A stretch of DNA of 64,000 bases from UBA1756 sp045130235 (GCA_045130235.1 JBGUPJ010000021.1:186001-250000); one strand, 5' to 3'; positions 1-9,096 are shown, numbered from the stretch's first letter. The notes: generated by a model not told the origin, from the sequence alone. Made by a program: numbers and translations.

Positions 1-411
1 CTTTGACCGTGCAATGCAGTCGTAGGCACTGATTTTATAGATTCCTCTTTTTTTTGAAATACAAAATTCAATATTAAAATCTGGATTTTTTGCCAATTCA
101 AGGAATTGTTGCTCCTTGTCCAAATGAATTTGAACGATACAATTTCCCCAAAATTTTTCTTCCTCAATAGGATGCGGTTCCCCAAGCAATTCATCAATTT
201 GCTCGTCACTCAGTGCGATGGTCTGATATTCATTTTTCTGAATATTCTCATCATGAATAAAGACAAGTTCATCCACGGAAGTCTCTTCGGTCTGCCACGG
301 TACAGGACCATTTTCGTCAAAGTCCATGATGCCCACGTTGCCCTCCTCGTCGGCGATATACCAAGCGGTGGACATGGAGTGGGTGGCGGGATATTCTTTG
401 TCTAGTTTCAT
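1..411 (-). CDS. hypothetical protein, C-terminal part cut by window edge
   Basis: An open frame reads leftward from an ATG at 411 for 137 codons and runs off the window without a stop. The start lies two bases after the TGA of the preceding leftward gene, so the two are probably translationally coupled. The visible protein is acidic and soluble, begins MKLDKEYPATHSMSTAWYIA, and has no signal peptide or membrane segment. I do not recognise a family. Its position as the next gene after a PUA/EVE-like-domain protein suggests it belongs to the same locus. Confidence 0.6.
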   Translation of the reverse strand, partial: MKLDKEYPATHSMSTAWYIADEEGNVGIMDFDENGPVPWQTEETSVDELVFIHDENIQKNEYQTIALSDEQIDELLGEPHPIEEEKFWGNCIVQIHLDKEQQFLELAKNPDFNIEFCISKKRGIYKISAYDCIARSK

Positions 412-413
412 GG

Positions 414-2369
414 TCAATTTTGCCTTGTAATATTCGTTATCGCAACATTCGTTTTGTCATTAACATCAAGCATTTTCTGTATGTACTTGGAAAACAGGCT
501 CTCCAATTTCTGTGCTTGCTCCTGGGTCAACAGTTGGCCGGAATGGCCTTTGCGCCACTCAAAATCAGGGATGGTTCCCTGCAGTTGTTCGGTGGTAATA
601 ATAGTTTGTGCTTCAGGATTAACCATGAAGTTGGGTTTCATATCCACATAGTAGATTATTCGGCTATTTCTTTTAGGATTCCAGTCTCCATCAGCGTACG
701 GCTGTGAGGTGAATATGCCACTCATCACGATACCCGTGTTGCCTTCACCCACACGTATCATATAAAAGCGGTCTCCCATTTTGGCCTTTTCCCACTCGTA
801 AACGCTCCAATTGAAGCTATAGTCATTAATATGGCCGATGCTTTCTATATGGTTTTCCATGGAATTTGAAAAGGCTGGATTCCACATCAGGATAAAGGTC
901 TGCTGCTTATCATTATACCCGTTGCCAGGATAATTGTGAGGATCTTTTTCAAACTGGCTGCTCGTTTTCACAATCCTTCTGCCTTGTAACCAAAGGTAGC
1001 CACGAACAGAATCCCCTTTGGATGGTTTCTCATCAAAGAATGAGGTTTTTGCAACAAGCGGAATTATCAGATTCTCGTCTTCTTCGTTGTGATGAACGGA
1101 TATCTCCATGCGGTAAAAATCGCGGTTTAGTATCGTGACTTTTCTGACACGGGACTTAATAGGCGACCAAAATTCCGCATCATCCGGGTAGCGGCCATCG
1201 TGTTGGAGACATGCTACAAATATTTCCATACTCATCTTCATAGGCAATGCCTTACCATTTTTGTCACGACGAACCACAGAAGGATCTGTCCTGTGCATCT
1301 TTTCAACAGTTTCCGGGTCAATTTCAAACGACATCTCACTATCGGGCACCTTCTCTGCCTTGTACGCAATAGCAGACAAGGCAAAGTTATACGTTTCCCC
1401 AATTTTGTATTCAGCTTTATGGAGCGGATAATCCATGTCAAAGAATCTGAATTCAGTTTCATCGTTATATGAACAACAGAGCACCGCCTCAATTCCATTT
1501 GAAAACTCGTATATCTTCTTCAGGGTCAAAGGCACCCCAGTCTCATTGACAACATACGGGAAAAAAGCCATCAATTCATTCCCATCATCTTTGGATTCTA
1601 AAAGAGTTCTGAGAGTCATGTCCTTTGTTTCATCCATAGAAAGCATCAAAATCCGAGTTTCGTACTCCCCATCACTTTTTTTTGCTTTCACTTTTGGCCC
1701 ACCAATATATGTTTTGGAAGAACTCACCACATTCAGAAAATCTTCAACAAACACATTAATATTTTCGTCAACACATTGTATATGAGATCCGTGACCTTGT
1801 TCTGGATCAAATTCATCATCTTCTTCGCCCGACTTTTTAATTCTCCTGTTTGTAGTTTTCTCTTCCGTTGTTATACTGTCTGTCGTCGGACTTTTTTCAA
1901 CGGTTTCTTTTCCATCAGGTGTGAAAACCTCCACATCAAAACGGATATTCCAAACACAGGCTTCACCATTGGGGTTGGGTTTCAGGGTGTTGTCTTCAAG
2001 AAAATCACAACGCTCCGGTGCACTCTCCGAATGACCTGTTATTTTCATAGTTTGCGACCTACCCTCACTTAGCAAAGAGATGTATTGCAGACTATCCTTC
2101 ACCAAGTATGGGAAAACACCATTATTCCAAAAATAGCAAGCGTAAAAACTCTCTGGCATTTCATCGCAGTTCAGTATGAGATTTCCGTCAATATTCTCCA
2201 AGATAGTGGAATACGAGTTCAGATGAATAGGAATGTCAATGTGTTTCAAGATGCCGTTTCGCAAATCATCGAATAACATTTGAGGAACTTCAAGGATCAT
2301 GCTGTTGCCTTCATTGGACACTTCATTTTGATTGTTCATTGCAATGGTGTTCGTCTCTTTCATAACCAT
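414..2369 (-). CDS. large protein with C-terminal PUA/EVE-like domain
   Basis: The 651-residue product is probably cytoplasmic. The last ~150 residues hold a domain that recurs at the N-terminus of the gene at 4158-6245: an FILMWNP start, then NWSVYEWEKAKMGDRFYMIR, a GEGNTGIVMSG strand, an IIYYVDM strand and a WRKGHSGQLL end. This resembles the PUA/EVE-like fold, some members of which read modified nucleic-acid bases; that assignment is inference. Residues ~215-490 look like two similar beta-rich modules, the second ending in a GYLWLQGR motif. Residues ~150-200 are a charged, low-complexity linker. ATGs lie at 2369, 2363 and 2339; the first is 20 bases from the -7 box. The binding ligand is unknown. 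Confidence 0.72.
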   Translation of the reverse strand: MVMKETNTIAMNNQNEVSNEGNSMILEVPQMLFDDLRNGILKHIDIPIHLNSYSTILENIDGNLILNCDEMPESFYACYFWNNGVFPYLVKDSLQYISLLSEGRSQTMKITGHSESAPERCDFLEDNTLKPNPNGEACVWNIRFDVEVFTPDGKETVEKSPTTDSITTEEKTTNRRIKKSGEEDDEFDPEQGHGSHIQCVDENINVFVEDFLNVVSSSKTYIGGPKVKAKKSDGEYETRILMLSMDETKDMTLRTLLESKDDGNELMAFFPYVVNETGVPLTLKKIYEFSNGIEAVLCCSYNDETEFRFFDMDYPLHKAEYKIGETYNFALSAIAYKAEKVPDSEMSFEIDPETVEKMHRTDPSVVRRDKNGKALPMKMSMEIFVACLQHDGRYPDDAEFWSPIKSRVRKVTILNRDFYRMEISVHHNEEDENLIIPLVAKTSFFDEKPSKGDSVRGYLWLQGRRIVKTSSQFEKDPHNYPGNGYNDKQQTFILMWNPAFSNSMENHIESIGHINDYSFNWSVYEWEKAKMGDRFYMIRVGEGNTGIVMSGIFTSQPYADGDWNPKRNSRIIYYVDMKPNFMVNPEAQTIITTEQLQGTIPDFEWRKGHSGQLLTQEQAQKLESLFSKYIQKMLDVNDKTNVAITNITRQN

Positions 2370-2389
2370 ACTATTTTAAAATTACGTGG

Positions 2390-2397
2390 CAAAATTA
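2390..2397 (-). promoter_or_regulatory. -7 promoter box of the 414-2369 gene
   Basis: TAATTTTG on the minus strand matches the Bacteroidetes -7 consensus TAnnTTTG and lies about 20 bases before the ATG. A 22-bp box shared with the 4158-6245 gene ends seven bases upstream of it. Confidence 0.65.
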
Positions 2398-2404
2398 CAA
2401 CTTG

Positions 2405-2426
2405 ACTGCGCCAAAAAGCGGGCCAG
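2405..2426 (-). promoter_or_regulatory. 22-bp shared upstream box, copy 1
   Basis: Read on the minus strand it begins CTGGCCCGC and ends GGCGCAGT. An identical 22-bp copy is at 6286-6307. In both places it stops exactly seven bases before the TAnnTTTG box of a PUA/EVE-domain gene, while the bases between differ. It is probably an operator or activator site (inference). It also overlaps the region where a -33 element would sit. Confidence 0.6.
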
Positions 2427-2446
2427 AGTGAAGTGTTTTTCCGAGA

Positions 2447-4090
2447 TTATCCCTCTATCGGCAGATCCTCTTTGGTGATTTCCGCCAGCTTTGCCGATGT
2501 GAGGTTCACCTCTGTCGAGAGTCGGTTGGCTTGTCGCTGCAAGGTGCGCTCGAAGACGTTGCGGACGAAGCGGGCGTTGCCGAAGTTCGCGTCCTTGTGC
2601 GCCACCGCCTCCGCGAAATAGTTCTTCAGCGCTGCGGCCGCGTCGGGCGTGATGGTGTAATCGAACTCCTTGAGCTGCTTGAGGAATATCTGGTAAAGTT
2701 CGTCGGCATGGTAGTCTGGGAACTCGATGTAGCGGCTGAATCGCGACTGCAAGCCAGGGTTGGAGTCGATGAACGCCTTCATCTCGTTGGTGTAGCCAGC
2801 GAGAATCACCACCAACCGCTTACGGTCGTCCTCCATACGCTTGAGCAACGTGGCGACGGCCTCCTTGCCGTAGTCCTTCTCGCCGCCGCCGAGCAACGAG
2901 TAGGCCTCGTCGATGAAAAGGATTCCGCCCAAAGCGTGGTCAATGACCTTGTTTGTTTTGACGGCCGTCTGACCGACATATTCTCCGACAAGTCCAGAGC
3001 GATCGGTTTCCACCAAATGACCTTTTGACACCACGCCGAGTTCTTTGTAGATGTTGGCGAGAATCCGGGCCACGGTGGTTTTCCCGGTTCCGGGGTTGCC
3101 GGTGAATACGCAGTGGTAGGTGATGGGGGAGGCTTTCAAGCCCTTTTGGCTGCGGGCATTCTGAATGCGAATATAGTTGGTGAGTGCTGTCACATCCTGC
3201 TTCACACTGTCCAGGCCGATCAAGTCGTCCAAGGCTTTCCGCGACTTGAAATCCCCACCCAAAGGAGCTTTATAGTATTCTGTTTCAGGCATGGCTTGGT
3301 CACCCGCCACCGAAATGTTGCTCCCATCGCTTTGCAGTTGCATGATGGAGTTCAGGAACTTCGCCTCGTCTTCTGTGACTGTATTGTCAGCTTTTGCCAT
3401 GATGGAGGCGAAACGGTACAGCAGCACTAGATATTTCTGCTTTTGAAGTTCGTCGATTTTGTCCAAGATATGCGCCACCATGAAAAAATTAGAGTCTTCG
3501 GCGTCATGATATGCAAAATAGCACTCTTTGAGGGCTGTTTCCGCCATGACATGGTTGGAGGAACGATACAAATCCCGATAGTTGTCGTAGGAGAGTCTTT
3601 TCCCTCCCATTGTTCGCTCCATGAAATAAAAGAGCGCATAACTGGTCTTGTCGAGACGGTCATGCGGGAGCTGAAGCCCTCTGCCGCAATGTGCCATGTC
3701 CACCCAAAAAAGATACTGAATTTTGTTGGTAGGGTCTTTAATCGTTTCATTGCCATCGTGCAACACAATTCCTTCAGACGCAGCATCCCTGAACTCCTGC
3801 GAGGAGATGGCGGAATCATACACAGTCATCAGGTCATCCACCACTTTGCTGATTTTGTCGAAGTAATCGCGGTCGATTTCCTTGTTTTGTCCAGACTCGG
3901 AATAAGCGGCCCTTCCTGTTAAACCTCTTGATTTGGGTGATGAAGTTTTAGATCTCTCAGATTTATTTGTAAACCAACCTAATATGATTGCAGCCAAAAC
4001 AATGAGGATGCCATAAAGCAACGGATGTTCAGTGCTTAACAAGACAAACACCAAAATAATAGAAACAAGGACACATCCTATCTTTTCCAT
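2447..4090 (-). CDS. AAA+ ATPase of the CbbX/SpoVK type with TerB-like region
   Basis: The 547-residue protein has two hydrophobic stretches at residues ~5-20 and 25-40, so it is probably membrane-anchored. A TerB-like helical region (LLYRFASIMAKADNTVTEDE) lies at ~224-250. The C-terminal AAA+ module has Walker A GNPGTGKTT at 331-339, Walker B ILFIDEAY at 390-397, and a GLQSRFSRYIEFPDY arginine-finger/sensor segment. CbbX-like ATPases remodel or disassemble protein complexes; the substrate here is unknown. It sits between two genes sharing a PUA/EVE-like domain, in the same orientation, suggesting a joint function. It has its own promoter, so the three need not be one transcript. Confidence 0.85.
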   Translation of the reverse strand: MEKIGCVLVSIILVFVLLSTEHPLLYGILIVLAAIILGWFTNKSERSKTSSPKSRGLTGRAAYSESGQNKEIDRDYFDKISKVVDDLMTVYDSAISSQEFRDAASEGIVLHDGNETIKDPTNKIQYLFWVDMAHCGRGLQLPHDRLDKTSYALFYFMERTMGGKRLSYDNYRDLYRSSNHVMAETALKECYFAYHDAEDSNFFMVAHILDKIDELQKQKYLVLLYRFASIMAKADNTVTEDEAKFLNSIMQLQSDGSNISVAGDQAMPETEYYKAPLGGDFKSRKALDDLIGLDSVKQDVTALTNYIRIQNARSQKGLKASPITYHCVFTGNPGTGKTTVARILANIYKELGVVSKGHLVETDRSGLVGEYVGQTAVKTNKVIDHALGGILFIDEAYSLLGGGEKDYGKEAVATLLKRMEDDRKRLVVILAGYTNEMKAFIDSNPGLQSRFSRYIEFPDYHADELYQIFLKQLKEFDYTITPDAAAALKNYFAEAVAHKDANFGNARFVRNVFERTLQRQANRLSTEVNLTSAKLAEITKEDLPIEG

Positions 4091-4117
4091 CTAAAAGACC
4101 AATTGATTTTGAAATTG

Positions 4118-4125
4118 CAAAAGTA
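4118..4125 (-). promoter_or_regulatory. -7 promoter box of the AAA+ gene
   Basis: TACTTTTG on the minus strand fits TAnnTTTG and lies 27 bases before the ATG at 4090. The 22-bp box seen before the two neighbouring genes is absent here. Confidence 0.6.
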
Positions 4126-4157
4126 CAAATATTATCGCATCTGCTTCATTTTTAATT

Positions 4158-6245
4158 TTATTCCGACCTTCCCGCCCTGCCCAGCACCTCCTTCCCAGTC
4201 GCGCGGCTGTACAAGATACCTCCTTTGGAAAAATAGACCGGGTTGTCGGGGTGGATGTCCACGTAGGGCTTCGTTTTCTCCGGATCGTCAATGCCATACT
4301 CATAGTAGAAATCGTATGCGATTTCCTTCAAGGTGGAGGGTAACGTGATATGTGTCAGTGAACGTGTAAACACTGCATAATCAATAGATTCGACACCTTC
4401 GGGTATTGTTACTTCTTCGATGTAGTCACATAAAAATGCCTCTTCTCCAATATGTTTGACACTCGCTGGAATATCTATTGCCTCAAGATCTTGATTGTAT
4501 TTAAAGGCGGCAGCAGGTATTTCGCAGAGAGAAGATGAAAGTCGCAATTTTTCAATGTTGCACGAATCGAAACTGTTTTCCCCAATAGATGCGATTTTGT
4601 CGTGCATATTGACAATAGACAAATCTTCACAATAAGCGAATGCAAAATCATCGATTATGTGAACATTTGAAGGAAATTCAAGCGTTTTAAGCGTTTGGTT
4701 GCCAATCACTGCGGCTCGTGCGATTATCTCTACCGTATCGCTTATTTCAAATATTTGGTCAATAGGAATATGCACCAAAACCTTGCCATCATCACAGAAG
4801 ACCTTGCGTCCATTTATCTCAAAGATATTTCCGTATTTTCTGTTGATTATCATTTTTTCAAGAAGAGAAATTTCTTCATTATAGTATAGCCTTTGTATAA
4901 TATCGTCCTCATACGTGCGAATGAGATGGTCGCGCGAGGCCTCCCGATGTATATTCAGTTCATTGATGTCCACGTAAAATTTCCTATTGGTAAGTTTCGA
5001 CAGTACCCTTGACATTTCAACCACCTCCTCGTCATTATACTCACCACGAATAGCGAAAATATCAGCACTGTCGTACAAAGAGCACCACATTTCAAACTCT
5101 TTGCCAAGCCCACTGAAGGTCGCACATGTGTTTTTTTGCTTCTGTCTTTCTTCCAGATAATGGAATGCCTTCAGGTTTTGCGCCAAGTAAATGTATTTGT
5201 CCATAGTGAGTTCAGGAAGTTCGTGAATATACAAACTGTCCTCTATGATTTCGTGTAATATATTTGTCGCCGCTGCATTTTGACCCATACGTTGAATGTA
5301 TTGTCCAAAATCTTCACCCGCTTTTTGTTGAAGAAAAACAATAAGCTCTACAATCATTTTGGGTATTCCTTTGCTAATCAGCATTTGGGGAGTGCACCGA
5401 GGATTTCTAAACACATATTGCAATAGACCGACAATGATGGAAGCGTCCGTATAAAGAGTTTTCACTTCCTTGATTGCACGTTTCAGATATGGCTCTCCAA
5501 ACTCATCGTACATTCCAGCGTATGCATCACTCGCAATATCCAAAACCTTGAAAAACAAATTTTGGTCATCTATAAAATTAAAGTAGAATTCAATGGATTT
5601 CGTATTCCCCGCTTCCGTCATCTTTTGCACAAACTCCTCTTTCAGGGAATTCAAATTGTAACCATTTACATTTACTTCACCATCGGGAGAGAAAATATCA
5701 AAACCACCGTCTAAAGAGAGTTCAATTTCGGCTTTGCAGGTCTCATCTTCCTCTTCTTCTTCAAAATCAACATCACTTACATGCGATTGAAAAGTCAACG
5801 TACCAAACATTGGCTTGTTTTCCTCCAAGAAATCCCCCCAAATTTTCTCCAGTTTTTCGGCTTCTTCGGTGGGAAGTAATCTCCCCGAATGTCCGCCACT
5901 CCAATCGAAGGAGGGAATCTTCTGCGCCAGTATTTTGGTGGAAAGGATGGGCAAGATGTCGGGGTCAATCACTACATCGGCCATCAAATCCATGTAATAG
6001 ACCTCGCGCCCTTTCCCCGACCAGTCCTCACCTTTGTATGGCTCGGAGCAAAAACGCCCGCTCATGCAGATACCTGTTTTGCCCTCGCCGCAGCGCACCA
6101 TGAAGAAACGGTCGCCCTTGTGCGCCTTGTCGTGCTCCCACACGCTCCAGTTGCCGACGTGAGCATAGTTTGTCAAATCTTCCCGTAGCCTTTTTATGGT
6201 ATAGCTCGAGATTCCTGGATTCCAAAAAAGAATGATGGTGTTCAT
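4158..6245 (-). CDS. PUA/EVE-like domain protein with C-terminal leucine-rich repeats
   Basis: The 695-residue product starts with the PUA/EVE-like domain (residues ~1-145: ILFWNPGISSYTIKRL, GDRFFMVRCGEGKTG, GREVYYMDL, FDWSGGHSGRLLP). The middle (~150-460) is mostly helical and unrecognised. The last ~200 residues are BspA-type leucine-rich repeats (LRR_5: LEFPSNVHIIDDFAFAYCE, IDIPASVKHIGEEAFL, VTIPEGVESIDYAVF). There is no signal peptide, so the repeats probably act inside the cell. The paralogous domain at the opposite end of the 414-2369 protein shows domain shuffling. Such repeats usually bind proteins; the partner is unknown. The start at 6245 is the only ATG close behind a good -7 box. 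Confidence 0.75.
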   Translation of the reverse strand: MNTIILFWNPGISSYTIKRLREDLTNYAHVGNWSVWEHDKAHKGDRFFMVRCGEGKTGICMSGRFCSEPYKGEDWSGKGREVYYMDLMADVVIDPDILPILSTKILAQKIPSFDWSGGHSGRLLPTEEAEKLEKIWGDFLEENKPMFGTLTFQSHVSDVDFEEEEEDETCKAEIELSLDGGFDIFSPDGEVNVNGYNLNSLKEEFVQKMTEAGNTKSIEFYFNFIDDQNLFFKVLDIASDAYAGMYDEFGEPYLKRAIKEVKTLYTDASIIVGLLQYVFRNPRCTPQMLISKGIPKMIVELIVFLQQKAGEDFGQYIQRMGQNAAATNILHEIIEDSLYIHELPELTMDKYIYLAQNLKAFHYLEERQKQKNTCATFSGLGKEFEMWCSLYDSADIFAIRGEYNDEEVVEMSRVLSKLTNRKFYVDINELNIHREASRDHLIRTYEDDIIQRLYYNEEISLLEKMIINRKYGNIFEINGRKVFCDDGKVLVHIPIDQIFEISDTVEIIARAAVIGNQTLKTLEFPSNVHIIDDFAFAYCEDLSIVNMHDKIASIGENSFDSCNIEKLRLSSSLCEIPAAAFKYNQDLEAIDIPASVKHIGEEAFLCDYIEEVTIPEGVESIDYAVFTRSLTHITLPSTLKEIAYDFYYEYGIDDPEKTKPYVDIHPDNPVYFSKGGILYSRATGKEVLGRAGRSE

Positions 6246-6270
6246 AACGCAACTTTTTTAATTTACGCTG

Positions 6271-6278
6271 CAAAAATA
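6271..6278 (-). promoter_or_regulatory. -7 promoter box of the 4158-6245 gene
   Basis: TATTTTTG on the minus strand matches TAnnTTTG, 25 bases before the ATG. It is preceded at exactly seven bases by the second copy of the 22-bp shared box. Confidence 0.65.
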
Positions 6279-6285
6279 TACAGGC

Positions 6286-6307
6286 ACTGCGCCAAAAAGC
6301 GGGCCAG
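6286..6307 (-). promoter_or_regulatory. 22-bp shared upstream box, copy 2
   Basis: Identical over 22 bases to 2405-2426 and placed at the same distance (seven bases) upstream of a -7 box. Because the sequences around both copies diverge, the conservation points to a functional site that co-regulates the two PUA/EVE-domain genes (inference). Confidence 0.6.
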
Positions 6308-6323
6308 CGTCATCTTCTCATCC

Positions 6324-6896
6324 TCACTTCCTCACCCGAAACCGCCACGGCAGCTTGGCATCTTCGCCAGCGTAGTCAATTCCAACCCGAGGACCGGCTA
6401 TGATTTCATCATCATGAAAAGATATGCCTCTATCTTCTACCCATAATTTATTGCTATTGAGTAAAATGCCATTTTCAGATAAGGTGATGCCCAATGCTTT
6501 GCAGACTTTCCCCGGTCCGTCGGTCAGTGAGGCCCCGCTTTTGGTTTTGCCTGTCCGTTTCAGCATCAGTTCCTCACCATGCGTCGGCAGGATGCCGCGG
6601 ATCAGCACGGCGTCGGGAATGTCTTCTTGGTTGGAGACGAAATTCAGCATGCAGTGCATCCCGTAACAAAGATAAACGTATGCTCTGCCACCCTCGGCGT
6701 ACATCATCTCGTTGCGCTTCGTGCGCCGCCCGCCGAAAGCATGCGACCCCCTGTCATGGAAGCCTTTGTAGGCCTCTGTCTCGGTGATGTATCCGCCCGC
6801 CAGCTGTCCGTCAATCTGCGTGAAAACGTACTTGCCCAACAGGTCACGGGCCAGCCATACCACATCTTCATTCAAAAAATAGTCGAGATCTATCAT
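6324..6896 (-). CDS. mpg: 3-methyladenine DNA glycosylase (AAG/MPG family)
   Basis: The 190-residue product is the usual length for this family, which excises alkylated and deaminated purines in base-excision repair. Family landmarks are the N-terminal ARDLLGK, the ITETEAYKG segment carrying the catalytic glutamate, YVYLCYGMHCMLNFV, the DAVLIRGILP strand, LTDGPGKVCKALGI, and the closing AGPRVGIDYAGEDAKLPWRF. It is transcribed leftward. The gap terminator lies just upstream, so it should have its own start of transcription, though no clear -7 box fits in the short gap. Confidence 0.93.
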   Translation of the reverse strand: MIDLDYFLNEDVVWLARDLLGKYVFTQIDGQLAGGYITETEAYKGFHDRGSHAFGGRRTKRNEMMYAEGGRAYVYLCYGMHCMLNFVSNQEDIPDAVLIRGILPTHGEELMLKRTGKTKSGASLTDGPGKVCKALGITLSENGILLNSNKLWVEDRGISFHDDEIIAGPRVGIDYAGEDAKLPWRFRVRK

Positions 6897-6906
6897 CCAA
6901 AATAAA

Positions 6907-6940
6907 AAGGCAGATGGGATTCTGGTTCCACATCTGCCTT
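6907..6940 (-). terminator. intrinsic terminator after gap
   Basis: A 10-bp perfect stem (AAGGCAGATG / CATCTGCCTT) with a 14-base loop. On the minus strand it is followed by TTTTTATTTT and lies 13 bases after the gap stop codon. A T-run also follows on the plus strand, so it may act in both directions. Confidence 0.8.
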
Positions 6941-6952
6941 GTTTTTAATGAT

Positions 6953-7960
6953 TTAGTCATTTTGTTTGGCCATGTAGCTGATCAGCTCCAGCACCTTGTT
7001 GGAGTAACCCCACTCATTATCGTACCAGGAGATGAGTTTCACAAAGTGGTCGTTGAGCATGATGCCGGCATTGGCGTCGAAGATGGAGGTGTGCGGATCG
7101 CCTACGAAGTCGGAGCTCACCACGCTCTCTTCGGTGTATCCCAGAATGCCTTTCAGTTCGTTCTCGGAAGCGCGCTTCATGGCAGCCTTGATCTCATCGT
7201 AAGTGGTCGGGCGCTCCAGACGGCAGGTGAGGTCCACGACGGAAACGTCTAACGTGGGCACGCGGAACGACATGCCGGTGAGACGGCCCTTCAGCGAGGG
7301 GATGACCTTGGTGACGGCCTTGGCAGCGCCAGTGGTGGAGGGGATGATGTTGCCGTTGGCAGCACGACCTCCACGCCAGTCTTTCACCGACGGACCATCT
7401 ACCACCTTCTGGGTGGCGGTGGTGGCGTGTACGGTGGTCATCAAACCTTCTACCATGCCGAAGTTCTCGTGAATCACCTTAACGAGCGGAGCCAGACAGT
7501 TGGTGGTGCAGGAGGCGTTCGAAACGATGTCCTCACCCATGTACTCGGTGTTGTTCACACCCATCACGAACATCGGGGTGTCGTCCTTGGAAGGAGCGGA
7601 CATCACCACGCGCTTGGCACCCGCCTGGATATGTTTCTCCGCATTCTCGCGCGTGAGGAACAAACCGGTGGATTCTACAATGTATTCCGCACCGACCTCG
7701 TCCCACTTCAGGTTGACGGGGTCTTTCTCTGCAGTGACGCGGATGGGACGTCCGTTGACCACGAGGTTGCCGTCTTCTACGCTGACGGTCCCGTTGAAAC
7801 GTCCATGTACAGAGTCGTGCAGCAGCAGGTAGGCCATGTAGTCAACCTGCAGCAAGTCGTTGATAGCTACAACTTCAAGGTCTTCATGTTCGATGGAAGC
7901 ACGCATCACGAGACGGCCGATACGACCGAACCCGTTGATACCGATTTTTACTTTTTTCAT
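6953..7960 (-). CDS. gap: glyceraldehyde-3-phosphate dehydrogenase, type I
   Basis: The 335-residue glycolytic enzyme oxidises glyceraldehyde-3-phosphate to 1,3-bisphosphoglycerate with NAD. The N-terminal KIGINGFGRIGRLV is the nucleotide-binding loop, the catalytic Cys151 sits in SNASCTTNCLAPL, and the C-terminal SWYDNEWGYSNKVLE is characteristic. The gene starts 29 bases after the stop of the binding-protein gene at 7990 and no promoter box fits in that gap, so it may be co-transcribed with the cell-envelope genes upstream. It ends at a strong terminator. Confidence 0.97.
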   Translation of the reverse strand: MKKVKIGINGFGRIGRLVMRASIEHEDLEVVAINDLLQVDYMAYLLLHDSVHGRFNGTVSVEDGNLVVNGRPIRVTAEKDPVNLKWDEVGAEYIVESTGLFLTRENAEKHIQAGAKRVVMSAPSKDDTPMFVMGVNNTEYMGEDIVSNASCTTNCLAPLVKVIHENFGMVEGLMTTVHATTATQKVVDGPSVKDWRGGRAANGNIIPSTTGAAKAVTKVIPSLKGRLTGMSFRVPTLDVSVVDLTCRLERPTTYDEIKAAMKRASENELKGILGYTEESVVSSDFVGDPHTSIFDANAGIMLNDHFVKLISWYDNEWGYSNKVLELISYMAKQND

Positions 7961-7989
7961 ACTTAAATAATTTTAAATGAATGATTAAC

Positions 7990-9096
7990 TTATTGAATGA
8001 TTGAATATTGCAAATGATTGAGTTGGACAAGCCGCACTCCGTAGTTCTCGAAGCCATTGGTTTTGTCAGGACGGCGGAATTTAAGCTGGCAGGATAGCGG
8101 TTGGAAATCTTTGGGAATGTGGAAGCCGTTGCTGATAAGCTCCACGAAGAAGTAGGTGGCGTCGTAGCCCTGATAGGCGAAGTTTTTCAGCGTTGGGAGG
8201 GTATTGTATGTGCGGATGTATTGGTCGCGGAAAATCTCCACGCGCTCTGCATTATCATCTACGAAGAATGGAGTGAAAAAGTATAAGTTGAAGGGACTCA
8301 AATCCCTAAGGTCGAATCCACTGTTGTTGAGCAGATTCTCTGGAATCACCCAGTGAAAGTCAGGGAGCTTGCTTCGGTTCGTGAGGTTGAGGGCAATTTC
8401 CGTGTACGAATTGGGGTTTTCGGTACAGGCGATCACCACGTTCTGAACCCCTGATTGAAAGTGGGAAGTGAAGAAAGATGTTTCAGCAAGCGTGTCGTAA
8501 GGAATGCCTTGCGATTTGAAATAATCCTCATAATCGTTGGCGTGCGATTTTCCCCAAATAATGAAATGGGCATCGGGAAATTGTTCAACAATCGCGGCTG
8601 CTTTGGCATCAGGGTGGGGAAACATCTTATACACGTAAGAATTCTCATTGATGATGTCGCTGTTGGGCGACAGCGGGTTAACCACAGGAATGCGGAGCCT
8701 CTTGGCGTGTGCCGCCACCAAGGGAAATATGTTTTTGGGGACGGGAGCAATAATGAGTTGCGCGTTTTTGACATCCTCTTCCTCGAAAATGCTTTCCAAC
8801 TTCGTGCTGTCACGGCTGTTCACCTCGCGTGCGATGACCTTCAGGTTACGTCCTTTCTCGGCCAGCTCGTCCAAGGCGATTTGCGCGCCGCACCAAAAGC
8901 CGATGACTGACTTGGCAAAAGTGCGGTCAATGTCTTTCGCCTCTTTCATGCCTGCGCTCTTTGACTGCTCAATGCCGGAACTATTGAGTGGAAGCAGATA
9001 GACGACGGTAATTTGCTTCGTGTCTGTCACGATCTGGGCACTTGCAGAAGGCGCCAAAATGGCGAGGAAAAGTAAGATGGTTAAAAGTCTCTTCAT
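7990..9096 (-). CDS. periplasmic binding protein-like (type 1 fold) receptor
   Basis: The 368-residue product has an N-terminal signal peptide (MKRLLTILLFLAILAPSASA) and reads like a type 1 periplasmic binding fold: ITVVYLLPLNSSG at the first strand, a GAQIALDEL helix, NAQLIIAPVP, RIPVVNPLSP, and FAYQGYDATYFFVELI near the end. Such Bacteroidales proteins are related to LivK-type ligand receptors but often lack a linked ABC transporter, as here. The ligand is unknown. The ATG overlaps the TGA of the upstream acyltransferase by four bases, so the two are translationally coupled, hinting at an envelope role. Confidence 0.75.
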   Translation of the reverse strand: MKRLLTILLFLAILAPSASAQIVTDTKQITVVYLLPLNSSGIEQSKSAGMKEAKDIDRTFAKSVIGFWCGAQIALDELAEKGRNLKVIAREVNSRDSTKLESIFEEEDVKNAQLIIAPVPKNIFPLVAAHAKRLRIPVVNPLSPNSDIINENSYVYKMFPHPDAKAAAIVEQFPDAHFIIWGKSHANDYEDYFKSQGIPYDTLAETSFFTSHFQSGVQNVVIACTENPNSYTEIALNLTNRSKLPDFHWVIPENLLNNSGFDLRDLSPFNLYFFTPFFVDDNAERVEIFRDQYIRTYNTLPTLKNFAYQGYDATYFFVELISNGFHIPKDFQPLSCQLKFRRPDKTNGFENYGVRLVQLNHLQYSIIQ

